Shown here in pieces: positions 43,308-53,169 of a DNA stretch of 64,000 nt (positions are counted from its first letter, which is position 1; the number at the start of each line of letters is the position of its first letter). The DNA comes from Metellina segmentata (Eukaryota; Arthropoda; Arachnida; Araneae; Tetragnathidae): the NCBI GenBank assembly GCA_947359465.1, contig OX375872.1:125314337-125378336 (forward strand). Reading direction: 5' to 3'. A program made the translations under genes and the position numbers. Below the pieces are notes generated by a model. That model was not told where the DNA came from. It searched no databases and was given only the letters and a program-made list of their open reading frames with translations.

Positions 43308-43660
43308 ATGCAATGCCCTGCCAACTTTTCAGGAAATCTTCCAGGAAAGAATTTCTTGGTGTTCCGACGGAAAAAAAATATCTTCCAGTTTTTTCTTTTC
43401 GATGTGAGAAATTTTCAAATGGTGCCAAATTCGTCACTTGGAGCCAAGTTGTGGCAATCCATTAACGAACAATATTGCATACCTGCCAACTTTTCCGGAA
43501 GTCTTCCGGTAAAACACTTAATTACTCGGTCTTCCGGACGGAAATAATATTCGAAATTGTTCTTAGGAGAAAATTTTCAAATGGTGCCAATTCCGAAGTT
43601 TTGGGCATCAAGCCGTAGCAACTATGTCAGAACTCTGCCCCCTCCCCTATCGGAATCAGT
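43308..43660. repeat. Tandem pair of hAT-like ends
   Basis: TGCCAACTTTTCAGGAAATC (43320) and TGCCAACTTTTCCGGAAGTC (43486), each followed by AAATTTTCAAATGGTGCCAA-like sequence and a GGCATCAAGCCGTAGCAAC motif. The CATACCTGCCAACTTTTC start resembles the hAT end at 47162. Confidence 0.5.
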
Positions 43661-43822
43661 TGCTTCTATATAAACTAATAAAAATCTTTCGGCACTAATT
43701 TACAAAACCTTCATTTAAACCTCTAAAGCACTCAAGGAAAAGTTGAATTTATTCTTTCTTGTATATATCTAGTGCCATTTTGTAAAAATATCGCCGTGCT
43801 CGAACTACCGCCAAGCATGTAA

Positions 43823-44030
43823 CGGTAGATGTTGGTTGGGTTGAGTTTTATAACACAAGGGCCATGCTTGTTAAACACAAGACATACAACGTCCAGTAAT
43901 GGACGCATACACACATGGAAAGTTTTACTAACAAAGAAGAGAGAAATACACCCAGGGAAGAATCGAACCCACGCCGCCTACAACTCGCAGGTTGTTAGGG
44001 CAGTGGGATACCCTCTGAGCCACGACGTAA
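43823..44030 (-). repeat. SINE-2, full length
   Basis: Minus strand: head complement AACCCACGCCGCCTACAAC with GAATCGAAC (B box), and the tail GGTTGGGTTGAGTTTTATAAC. Confidence 0.8.
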
Positions 44031-44760
44031 ATAAGTGCTTGTACTTATTTGCATATCATTCTTGCTTTTAAATAAGTGCATACACTTTGGATATGATTCT
44101 TAATTTTGAAAATAAATGCAGCCTTTATTTCAATGATTCTTGATATACAAGTAAGTGCACATTCACTTATTTACATGTGATTCTTGATATGAAAGTAAGT
44201 GCATTCACCTATTTACACGTGATGCTTAATGTGAATATAAGTTGCAGTCACTTATTTAAATGTGATTCTTGAGATACAAATAAGTGTATTAGTCTATTTA
44301 CATGTGTTTGGGGTTCTTTATGTGAAAATAAGTGCATTCATTTATTTAGATGATTCTTGAATTACAAATAAGTGCATTCACTTATTAACTTGTTATTCTT
44401 GATATGAAAGTAAAAGAATTCACTTATTTGCATGCGATGCTTATGTGAAAATTAGTGCATTCACTTATTTACCTATGATTCTTGCTATACAAATAATTGC
44501 CTGCACATATTGACATGATTCTTAACATACTTCTTGATATGCAAATAAGTGCATTCATCTATTTACATGTGGTTCTTAATGTGAAAATACGTGCATTCAT
44601 TTATTTGACTATGATTCTTGATATGCAAATAAATGCATTCATGTGTTTAAATATGATTCTTATTATACAAATAAGTGCATTCACTTATTGACATGATTCT
44701 TGATATATAGGTGCATGCACTTATTAGCATGTGATTCTTGGTATGCAAATTTACCTTCTT
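44031..44760. repeat. Minisatellite, ~53 bp period, about 13 units
   Basis: The unit GTGATTCTTGATATGCAAAT then AAGTGCATTCACTTATTTAC is repeated with drift. The inner AAGTGCA...CACTT is weakly palindromic. Confidence 0.9.
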
Positions 44761-45185
44761 TCATATCTAGAACGACTCCAATACGATATAGTGTCTATCC
44801 AAAACAAAGTCAAATCTGTATTCCTTCCTCTAAGTTAGGAATAGCTGACCCCATCTTGATTCAACCGATGGTGATAAAATTTATATAGCAGTGATAAAAC
44901 GGCAGTGTACGACCAGCATCAGCCCTCTGTAATGTCCTGTTAACTGAGGCTTCTATTTATTGAGGAAGGGGCTATGCGGTACGGATAGTCTGTTTTTCTC
45001 CAGTGCCCAACAAAACCTTTTAGATCCAACTTGAGGTTGAATAGGAGATACGCCACTTACTTTACCCTAGGGAGCATACCAATGCTAGATAACATAGATA
45101 CATCTTTATTCCTTTGGAAATCAGACCGTGGTGTTTCTGCAGGTGGTGCAGTTGGCTAAATGTTTTGTTTTCCCCTTGGATAATG
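44761..45185. other. Unassigned sequence
   Basis: No feature recognised. Confidence 0.35.
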
Positions 45186-45460
45186 GGGCCGCCGTGGCCT
45201 GGTTGGAGCAGTTGCGAATTGGTAACCGGATTGTTGCGAACTCGATCGAGACAAAGACAGTCGCTTGCGTGGGAGCAGATGCGTGTTAAATGCGTCGTGG
45301 TTTCAAATGTTCTCACATTTGCGTGGTGTGGAAGTTTGGAGAGTAGGGTGCTAGCTCACTTCGTTCAAAGCGACGAGATGTTTTCCTCTGATTTTTGGTT
45401 TCGGGATAAATCCCAAACCGACGCCAATAGTCCGCTGTGTTAGTGCGACGTAAATTCAAA
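45186..45460 (+). repeat. SINE-1 copy
   Basis: GGGCCGCCGTGGCCTGGTTGG, GCGAACTCGATCG, body GTGGAAGTTTGGAGAGTAGG and 3' end TGCGACGTAAATTC. Confidence 0.75.
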
Positions 45461-45559
45461 TCAAAAGACAAGTTGAATGACCGCGAAACGAAAAGGGTCA
45501 ATCACAAGATCATATTAAATATCCTTGAAAAGGTTTTATATGTTTACATGTGTGACATT

Positions 45560-45720
45560 TAAAACGATGAGATATCTCGTCCGTTAAGATCTCGTCATTA
45601 GAAGAGAACTCTACAGTATTTAATCCCGTCATTATAAAAAACGGCAATATCCTCGTCATTAGGAAAATTGTTCAGATCTTGATAACGAGATATCTCGTCT
45701 GAACGACCTGGAGGGTTAAT
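45560..45720. mobile_element. TTAA-type palindromic MITE, copy G
   Basis: AACGATGAGATATCTCGTCC through ACGAGATATCTCGTCTGAACGACCTGGAGGGTTAA. The right TTAA end is intact. Confidence 0.75.
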
Positions 45721-45789
45721 GTCCTACTATTCCGCCAAACGTCTGATAAAAATGGAGTTTTGTAGGTAAGTAGGTTGTAAATGAACGTC

Positions 45790-46070
45790 GCACTGGATAC
45801 CTGTGATAAGATATTAGATCGCCAAACGAGACGATGAGGTGCCAAATCGCCCAACCCCGTCAATTTTTCAGGGCAGTCACGTGACCACTAGTCGACGCGT
45901 TGTTTACTTGGTAAGTGGTTACACTTTTTGAAGCTCCTCTCAATAGCCATGCCTATTCTACTTATATTTCACGTCTATGGTAGCAGCACAGTGGGCTATT
46001 GGAGGCGATTCGAGATCAATCCCTAAAGGGTAGAACCTAGAACAACGGCGACGATGACGAGAATCACGCC
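45790..46070. repeat. Dispersed repeat shared with 7.3 kb, plus SINE-1 fragment
   Basis: 45812-45978 (GACGATGAGGTGCCAAATCG, ACTTTTTGAAGCTCC, TATTTCACGTCTATGG) matches 7290-7436. The following CACAGTGGGCTATTGGAGGC...GATGACGAG (45980-46060) is a minus SINE-1 piece. Confidence 0.6.
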
Positions 46071-47034
46071 TAAACTGTAACCCCCCTCCATGTGTGTGTG
46101 TGTTGACAGTTCTTTTATTTATTTATTATTATTTTTTTTTTCGGAATTGTGTGATATCAGAAATTTATAAACACCTTTAGGCTGAAAGATAATTTTATTT
46201 TTAAATAAACGTCTCCACACTCACACAGGCAAGCTTCCCTATTTTCTCCAATTGCCTTATTGCCTTTGCTTCTTCCATTATGTACGTGTATAGATAGGCT
46301 CTATTTATTTCTGCTTATTCCACGTTCTTCCAAAGCACTTCACGCGCTTCCGTCAACGTTGGGAATTTCTGGAAATCACTTCTCCTCAGCGGTGATAATT
46401 TAAGAAGCGGACTGAAAAACGCCTCGCGATATGAATCACGGCGAGGAAGAGTCCATTCTCCCGCCCCCTTCAAATCTGCATCGCAACAGCGGGGGCGGAG
46501 TAGGAAACGTATCCAACTTTGTCCCGAAAAGAAAGACCGGCGCTTCGAAATTGCGGAAACTTTTGTTCCGATATACAGTTAGGGGGGTGAAATAAAATAT
46601 AGAGTTGGATGTGTTGAAATGAAATAAAATAAAGCGATGCAAATTTCGGGTCTGACTCTGAGACGTGAATAATTTTCGCCAATATACATTTAGGTGATGA
46701 TGTGGAAAGGCAGGCTGAGAAATTTGAATTCCAGAAATTCATCATCTTTCAGCTCAGCTCCCTCGCAGCTCTGATGGGTTGGCAACTGTGATTGCTTGTT
46801 TTCTGAGCTCTGGCGTGAGGTTAAAGTTTTCTGAAGGGAAACGAGGCTAAATTAAAATATTTTTCACGGAAGGGTGTGAATTTTTAGTGTTTAAGGCTTT
46901 TGTGCCTGGGAAGTGCTTTTATTTTATCTTTTTTTTTTAAACAGATTTAGGAGGCGTTTTTTCCCCCTCGCTTTGAGGCCTGGATCGTTGGGGTTTCTTT
47001 TAACCCTCTGGGCATCGCGAGGGTTATTAGTTGT
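46071..47034. other. Unassigned, locally CpG-rich
   Basis: The stretch around 46330-46560 is unusually rich in CpG and GC for this window (CTCGCGATATGAATCACGGC, GCGGGGGCGGAGTAGG) and has no repeat relatives here. It could be an intronic regulatory element or an unrecognised old repeat. A (GT)n run lies at 46092-46101. Confidence 0.35.
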
Positions 47035-47161
47035 GTAGTATTGGTTTTACCCCACAACACACTCAATGACTAGGTAACCACATTTTTTGGTTTATACAGT
47101 CCGAATTTTTTTTCAACCTTTAGAAACACTATTGCTCTTTTCCTGTGCAACAGTTCTATAG
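47035..47161. repeat. Copy of the 22 kb compound repeat
   Basis: ACACACTCAATGACTAGG and TTTCAACCTTTAGAAACACTATTGCTC match 21995-22075. The repeat resumes after the hAT insertion at 48962-49020 (CATTATATTCCTCC...CCTTAGAATA). Confidence 0.55.
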
Positions 47162-47329
47162 CATACTTGCTAACTTTTACGGATTATCCGTAATTTTTAC
47201 TGATTTCTACTTACTTTTACTGATATACGGTTGGGTTTGCCTTTCTTACGGAGTTTTAATATTTCGATCGAGCAATCGAAATATTTCATTTCTCTGCAAC
47301 CATCCTCTAAAATTTTCTATTGGACTTGA

Positions 47330-47700
47330 TGAGCGCAAAGACGAAGCAACGGATGAGCTGGAAAAGGAGTTTTATTGTCTTCAGCTGGAAGATTTATCTG
47401 TGATAATAGAAGGACATGACCGTATTGATGTACAGTGGGTTAAGGTAGATAAAATAAGAGGGGCTGATGGACTTCTAAAATTCGCTAGCTTGGCCAAAAT
47501 TATGCTTTCTATTCTTATTCTGCTCATCCACCATTCCAATGCAGAGTATGAGAGAATCTTTCGCCTCGTCAGAAAGAACCGAACTGAATACCGTTCTCTC
47601 ATTTCTAACATAACATTAGAAAGTTTGTTGGTGTTGAAGACACAAAACCCCGAACCTTGTTTAAAGCAGAAATTCTGTGCAGAATTATTAAAGACTAGCC
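47330..47700 (+). pseudogene. hAT transposase C-terminal dimerisation fragment
   Basis: Within a 221-codon open frame (47145-47810), residues about 62-185 read DERKDEATDELEKEFYCLQL, then IDVQWVKVDKIRGADG-LKFASLAKIML, the motif HSNAEYERIFRLVRKNRTE and LISNITLESLLVLKT. These match the hAT C-terminal dimerisation region (HSNAxxERxFSxV). The catalytic core and BED finger are absent, so this is the 3' end only. The flanking parts of the frame are not protein-like. Confidence 0.8.
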
Positions 47701-47940
47701 ACTGCGTGGCTAGCCCGGCGTTGTCCGTGCCAGTTGCTTTTGTGGGGTTATTGGTTTGCTTCGCAAACCAAATAGGAGTTCGTAGCCTATTGGATAACAG
47801 TTGCCCATGACAGTTCTTTTCGTGGGAGTCACATTGTCCGTGGTGTTGGTTTGCTTCGCAAAACAAATGGGCGTTGCCCCTGACGGTTCTTTTCGTGGAG
47901 ATCACATTGCCCGTGTGGTGATTTGCTTCGCAAACCAAAA
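47690..47940. repeat. Cluster of stem-loops with GGTTTGCTTCGCAAACC
   Basis: CTAGCCACTGCGTGGCTAG (47695-47713) is followed by three hairpins, GGTTTGCTTCGCAAACC at 47753 and diverged copies near 47848 and 47920, spaced about 75-95 bp apart with GACAGTTCTTTTCGTGG-like spacers. The class is unknown. Confidence 0.65.
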
Positions 47941-48940
47941 AATATAAATATTTATTTTAAAAATTATTTTTAAAAAGAATATCAAACGAGTAAGTCACAT
48001 TTTACGCAAATTTCAAATCCGTTGAAATTTTCAATTTTTTTTAACGTTCCCGATGTTACAAAAAAGAACTAAATAATGCCAGCAAAAATGTTTTTTATTT
48101 TCTTTGCTTTCTTTCGCTGATATCGTAAGAGGGCTGGAAATGTAAACTTTTATTTTTGGAACACGGATGTTAGCGTGGCGTCACCTTCTCTTGCGAAAAT
48201 ATAAAAGATATTAAACTTAAAATTCTATTTTTTTAAAGAAAATCATACTTTTAGGTATCGATCTAATGAGAAATTTTCCGCAAAATTCAAATACGTCGAA
48301 ATTTGTACTCTATCAATAACGGTCTAGGAGATAGAAAAAAGAACTACATAACTAAAATTAAAACTTTATTTTTATCGTCTGCATGAAAATCATTTCTCCG
48401 CTGAAAATGAAAACGGGAAAAAAATTTAGAATATCATATCTTTATGCTGTTGCCATTCCAAAGAAAACAATAATTTAATTCATTTTTAAATTTTCCAGCT
48501 TAAATTTTAAAATTCGGGCTGGGGACTATAAAATTGCAAACAATTCGGACTACCTGTGTGCCGAATTTCATTATTGTAAGTGCCATAGATTCGTCAGGAC
48601 ATGGCGAACACCCAATACACGAACTTCATTTTATAATAGTAGAGAAGACCAAAAAAGCTACTACAGCTTCATTACATTTTGCTGCAACTTCTCTTCTGGA
48701 TAGAACACAAAATGAAACAACTTTGTAAGTAGAAGTGTTCAGTTTGTTAAAACACTACTGCTTTGCAAAGTTTCTGCAGTTGATTAAAATGTGAGTTTTT
48801 ACTTATGGATTTTTAAATACAAATAATATTAGTTATTGTGACATACACGGATATTTCTAATACACATTAATTCATGTATTTATGTTGTGTTTTATGGCAA
48901 GGGGCGTTCGCGCAAAAGTTTAACTGATGCACAGGTTTCA
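47941..48940. other. AT-rich interior of the hAT-like element
   Basis: No ORF with family resemblance. Sequence ATTCGGACTACCTGTGTGCCG near 48545 is less AT-rich but unclassified. Confidence 0.4.
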
Positions 48941-49021
48941 AAGTTGGCAAGTACGCTATAGGCTCTCCTATCATTCTGTATAATATAATTCTTTTTTTTT
49001 TCATTATATTCCTCCTCTCCT

Positions 49022-49330
49022 TAGAATAAGCTGATTGGAAGAGTAACGCATTAGCAACGGGAGGGTTTTGAGTTCGAATCCAACCGAAAGCAGTCGTGTA
49101 AAAAGGGACTGGTACACGTTAAATCTGTCTTGGCCTCAAATGTCTTCACGTTGGTGTGATGTGGAAGTTTGGAGAGTGGGACGTAAACGAATGGACAAGT
49201 ATAACCTTGTCTTCTGACCGTGGTTGAAAATTACATGGTGTTGTCCCCCGATCTTTCCCTTCAGGCTTGTTCCCGGACCGTTACCAATAGTCCGTTGCGT
49301 TGCACCAGTGCGACAGTAATTGAATAGCTA
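49022..49330 (+). repeat. SINE-1 copy
   Basis: AGCTGATTGGAAGAGTAACG, GAGTTCGAATCC, body and 3' end GTGCGACAGTAATTGAATAGCTACC. Confidence 0.75.
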
Positions 49331-49544
49331 CCTGCCAATTGGCATTGTTGTAACTTCTAACTATGGACATCCCGGACATGTAATCCCCTCTGTGGCACAT
49401 CTTTGGGTGTGGACGTGTTTCACGAACCTAAGGTACCCTAGTGATCTGTTTTCCCATGGAGTTTACTGCCTCTGGTAAACGTGGGGATTCGTACCCATGG
49501 ATACCCGAGCGATCTTTCTCTCCAATCCATCCTTTCTTTTCGCA
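49331..49544. other. Unassigned sequence
   Basis: May contain a diverged SINE-2 head (GGTAAACGTGGGGATTCG), but the match is weak. Confidence 0.3.
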
Positions 49545-49630
49545 ATTACTTAACCTTGTCTGTCTTGTTTTTGGCGTAGCTTGGCCTGATATGAACCTTG
49601 TGTCATAAAACCAAAGACCAACCAACCGAA
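49545..49630 (+). repeat. SINE-2 3' end
   Basis: TTACTTAACCTTGTCTGTCTTG through TTGTGTCATAAAACCAAAGACCAACC. Confidence 0.7.
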
Positions 49631-49703
49631 ATGCAGCAATTCTAATTGCGCTACTGGCCCAGCGTGCGACAAAAATAATAACTGCAAGCGACAAACCAAA
49701 CTA

Positions 49704-50231
49704 TTGGTGTGATGCAAAAGTTCGTCCCGTTTTTTTGACAATTTTTTTTATTTTTATTTTATTTTATTCGTGCTAAAAGTTGCATTTAATCAATGTAGCT
49801 TGTGCCATTCTGTTCTATGACCTTTCTCGATCTCCCCGGTAGCTGCATCAATCCATAGAAGTTCCGAGGTTTCTGGCTAAAGAACTTATCCGGGTGACGA
49901 AACTTTCTGAACCTCCTTACGGCACCCTCACCCCACACAACACATATCTTTAGTGTCTGCGAAGCATTCTTGCCTTTTCGAAGTAAAATAGCACGATGGG
50001 ACGAAAATGCTCCTTGTTTTCTGCCATTTTTAATGCTCAGCAGAACTTAAAAATCCCGACCTAAATAACACAATTTTTCCCCCTAAGTACTCGCTGAAAT
50101 TCCTTCTTTCAAACAACATCGAAACTTAGTTACGTGTAACAAACACGTGTGAAGGTAGGCAACACTTCGGTTCTGAGATTCCCAACAAGCGCCGAAAACG
50201 GGGCGAAACTTTTCATCCACTCCTAGCCCAA
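49704..50231 (-). mobile_element. Internally deleted mariner
   Basis: Left end TTGGTGTGATGCAAAAGTTC with TA at 49702-49703; right end, read inward, TTGGGCTAGGAGTGGATGAAAAGTTTCG, which carries a small insertion. On the minus strand a start like MAENKEHFRPIVLFYFEK runs into SFVTRISSLARNL sequence, as in the 28.9 kb copy. The right TA is not exact. Confidence 0.8.
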
Positions 50232-50944
50232 AGTATTTCCTTTCAATCCCCGAAAGGTGAGCCCTCTTCTTTTTGCCCACATTTCCTCGGGAATATCTCC
50301 GGCAATCGACCACCCAATCAGCGCTCTGGGAAACGCAATTCCTATCGACACCCGGGAACAAATCACAACATACTCCCCCTTTCTCTTGACTAAATTATCA
50401 GGAGCAAATTGCTCCCCCGACACCCAATCTAATCCTTTAGCCCCCTGACGGAGTGGTGCTCCAGTTAACGACGGTCTTCTTTTGTAGGGCCGCAAACCGA
50501 TATTACCGGAGAAGAAACGCAACAAAGGAAAAAAAAGTCCGGATAATGCGGTTGCCTTTATGCTTGACCTGCCTTCCCTTGCTTGATAGGGGCTGTTTGT
50601 TTATCTTTTGCAAATGAGCTTGGCTTTTAAATAAGCTTCGTATAATAGAGCTGGCCTGCGGGCGAAGATTGCACTCTGTTAATGATGTACGCCCTGTGAA
50701 GTGAAGGCGTTGATGTAACTCCGTCGTTTTATAAAATGGAGGCAGTGGAGTCTTTTCTAATTTTAATAAGTTTTATTTTGGCGGGACATGCTGTGGTGTT
50801 TTTAAGAATATCTATTTTCCGGATACGTGAACATCCGTCATTATTTGCTGCTCATCCTCTTGCTGTAGTGCAAATACGGGGTGTCGCTGTGACTTAATCA
50901 AAGCTTCTGCAAATACGTCACTGAATAGGTCTTACTCGTTTAAA
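50232..50944. other. Unassigned, mixed composition
   Basis: The first ~300 bases are GC-richer (CCACCCAATCAGCGCTCTGG, CCCCTGACGGAGTGGTGC) and open on both strands for 60-100 codons without a recognisable family. It may be unique sequence of regulatory or unknown role. Confidence 0.3.
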
Positions 50945-51240
50945 AAGAGCTCAGGTGGTGACCTCGGCATCTGACTGTGGTTTAAAGTTACGAGATGTTT
51001 TCCTTCAAAGCGCGAGTTACTAGTTAATTGGTCAACAACGCGTTCCCTTGAAAGCGCGAGTTAACTAGTAATAGGTCGTCACGCTTGTCCTTGAAAGCGC
51101 AAGTTCACTAGTATCTAGTCAACGAAGTGCGAGTTAACTAGTAATCGGTCAACAACGCTTGTCATTGAAAGCGCGAGTTAACTAGTTAACGGTCAACTAC
51201 GACCATCCTTAAAAGCGCGAGTTTACTCCCTAGCAGGTCG
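50945..51240. repeat. SINE-1 scrap followed by ~45 bp tandem repeat
   Basis: 50945-51000 is a SINE-1 piece (GACCTCGGCATCTGACTGTGG). From 51005 the unit CTTGAAAGCGCGAGTTAACT then AGTAATCGGTCAACAACG repeats about six times. Confidence 0.8.
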
Positions 51241-51357
51241 AAAATGTGTTAATTAAAAATGTTTTAAGCTCCACGCAATATCTCTAAACAGTTGCAAAAA
51301 ACGAAAGTTGCTTAAGGAAAGCTACAAACCTAATGTTGTCATTTCTTAAATAAAATA

Positions 51358-51675
51358 AGGGCCGCGGTATCCCGGTTGGAAGAGTATTGGACTAGGGACC
51401 GGAGGGTTATGAGTTCGAATCCAGCCAAAGACCGTCGTGTACAAAGGGGACTGGTGCACGTTAAATCTGTCGTGACCTCCAATGTCCTCACGTTGGCGTA
51501 GTTTGAAAGTTTGGAGAGTGGGGTACAAGTTCACAGGTGTGGCCTCGTCACCTGACCGTGGTTCAAAATTATTGGTGTTGTCCTCGGATCTTTTTCTTCG
51601 GGAGTTGATCCCGGGCCGTCGCCAATAGCCCATTGTGTTGATCCAGTGCGACTTTAATTAAATACCTACCTACCT
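51358..51675 (+). repeat. SINE-1, full length
   Basis: Type I head GGCCGCGGTATCCCGGTTGG, GAGTTCGAATCCAGCC, AAAGACCGTCGTGTACAAAG, body, and 3' end TTTAATTAAATACCTACCTACC. It is among the best-preserved copies in the window. Confidence 0.9.
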
Positions 51676-51744
51676 TAAAATAAAATAATATTTAAACAAA
51701 CAAGTCTTATTAAAATAATATTTAAGGTATTTATCATAAACAGT

Positions 51745-51840
51745 GCGAATTGTAGATGGCGCATGTTTGAGTCCTATAACTTATGCGAGATTCTCTCGTG
51801 TTTGGCGCAGTTTGGCCAAATCTCACACTCGCGTCATGTA
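51745..51840 (+). repeat. SINE-2 with internal deletion
   Basis: AATTGTAGATGGCGCATGTTTGAG then TCGTGTTTGGCGCAGTTTGGCC and GCGTCATG. Confidence 0.6.
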
Positions 51841-51879
51841 AATGTATGTTTAAATACTACTCCGCTGTATATCCCCGGG

Positions 51880-52350
51880 GTTGCCATAGTTCAGTGGTTT
51901 TCCCACTGCGCTAGCAACCTCAGAGATCCATTCCTGTAACTACTCTATATATTTCACTCACCTGTGTCAGTTAACCGTTCTTTGCATGTGTCCATTACTT
52001 GACCTTGTCTTACGCTTGGAGCAGCTTAGTTGTGACATTTGAGGACATTTGTGCCCATGACAGATTTAACGCGCAACAGTCCCCACGAACAGGAATATCT
52101 TTGGTTGGATCGAGTTTCGAACTTGAAACTCTTCGTTTGTGAATCCGTTACTCTTCCAATCGTGATATTAATGGGCTTCACAACCCCGAGGTACCCAAGC
52201 GATCTATACTCCTTTCCATTTTTACCCTCGCCTGCATTTCTTCTTTTCTCTTTATCTTCTTTCTTCATGGTGTTGCTTGTCTTGGTCTGGCGCAGCTTAC
52301 CCAAAACTGGGTCTTGTGCCCATCAAAGCCGAAACCAACCAAATATCCCC
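51880..52350 (+). repeat. SINE-2 split by a SINE-1 piece
   Basis: The head GGTTGCCATAGTTCAGTGG and body run to 52026. A minus SINE-1 head piece (52027-52165) follows, and a further SINE-2 tail ends at 52350 (CTTGTCTTGGTCTGGCGCAG, TTGTGCCCATCAAAGCC). Confidence 0.65.
52027..52165 (-). repeat. SINE-1 head, minus
   Basis: GACATTTGAGGACATTTGTG, ATGACAGATTTAACGCGCAACAG, GGATCGAGTTTCGAAC, GTTACTCTTCCAATC. Confidence 0.7.
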
Positions 52351-52351
52351 T

Positions 52352-52547
52352 TATTTAGGTTGGTGTGTTTAGTGGGGTCCGATTCGGCCTTTCTGCGGCC
52401 GACACGAGACATTCAATTTCGGTACACACACAATGAAAGTTTTACTGTCACGAAAGAGACATGCACCTGACAGGAATAGAAACTGCGCCGCCTACATCTC
52501 GGAAGTTGTTAACGCAGTGGGCATACCCACTGAGCCACTACGGCCTC
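52352..52547 (-). repeat. SINE-2, minus
   Basis: AAAGTTTTACTGTCACGAAAG, CACCTGACAGGAATAGAAAC, CGCCGCCTACATCTCGG and GTGGGCATACCCACTGAGCCACTACGG (complement of the head). Confidence 0.8.
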
Positions 52548-53169
52548 AACCCCTCATCTAAAAACGATCGGATGAAAACGAACTGTGGCGCTTCATGACT
52601 GAAATAAGCTCAGAAGTTATTTATAAGCAATGGTAAATGATATATCGATGACGTAAAGTTTCGAAGATCACTAACCTTTCCCGATTTCCGGAGATTAAAA
52701 AAAAATTCCAGGGACCTTATTCCGGCACAATAATGATCTATTGAGTCTAAATGTAGCCCTCAGAATTTATACATTCCTCCCATACCGACACAAATCAAAG
52801 GGAATTCCAGCATGGAACGAGCCTGGACCTGACAGCTTCCTGTCGGGAATGCTTTTTTGAAAAACCCTGCTACGAACTCCCCCTTGAAAAATGCCCTTCC
52901 TCTTGCAAAATCCCCTTCAAATATTCGAGGACAGCAAAACGGCAGAAGGAAGCCATCGGAAACTCGAATTTTTAAATAAAACAGCACGGGGAAATATTTA
53001 AGGCGCCGTCGCATTGCGAAGTGGAAAAAAAACTGGAGTTTTAATCCCAAACTATCAAATTAATGGTGTAGTCTGTGGTCCAAAATTGTTATGGCCTGCT
53101 TGTTTTGGGCAAAAAAATGATACACTTCACTCCTGAAACGGAACTTGAATCTTTTTTCCGTTTGGAGCT
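52548..53169. other. Unassigned sequence
   Basis: Mixed composition; a 96-codon minus-strand frame (52760-53050) has no recognisable domain. No repeat relatives in this window. Confidence 0.3.

Larger units (their letters stand above)
47162..48955 (+). mobile_element. hAT-like element, defective
   Basis: Ends CATACTTGCTAACTTT and CGTACTTGCCAACTTT (read inward), with CTATAG at 47156-47161 and 48956-48961. It contains the C-terminal part of a hAT transposase and a block of stem-loops. It interrupts the 40 bp-type repeat. Confidence 0.7.

Noticed and set aside
44031..44760. CRISPR-like array
   Set aside because: Units are contiguous and drifting with no unique spacers; this is a eukaryotic minisatellite.
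47381..47938. 185-codon minus-strand ORF
   Set aside because: Antisense to the hAT dimerisation fragment and prolonged by hairpin repeats.
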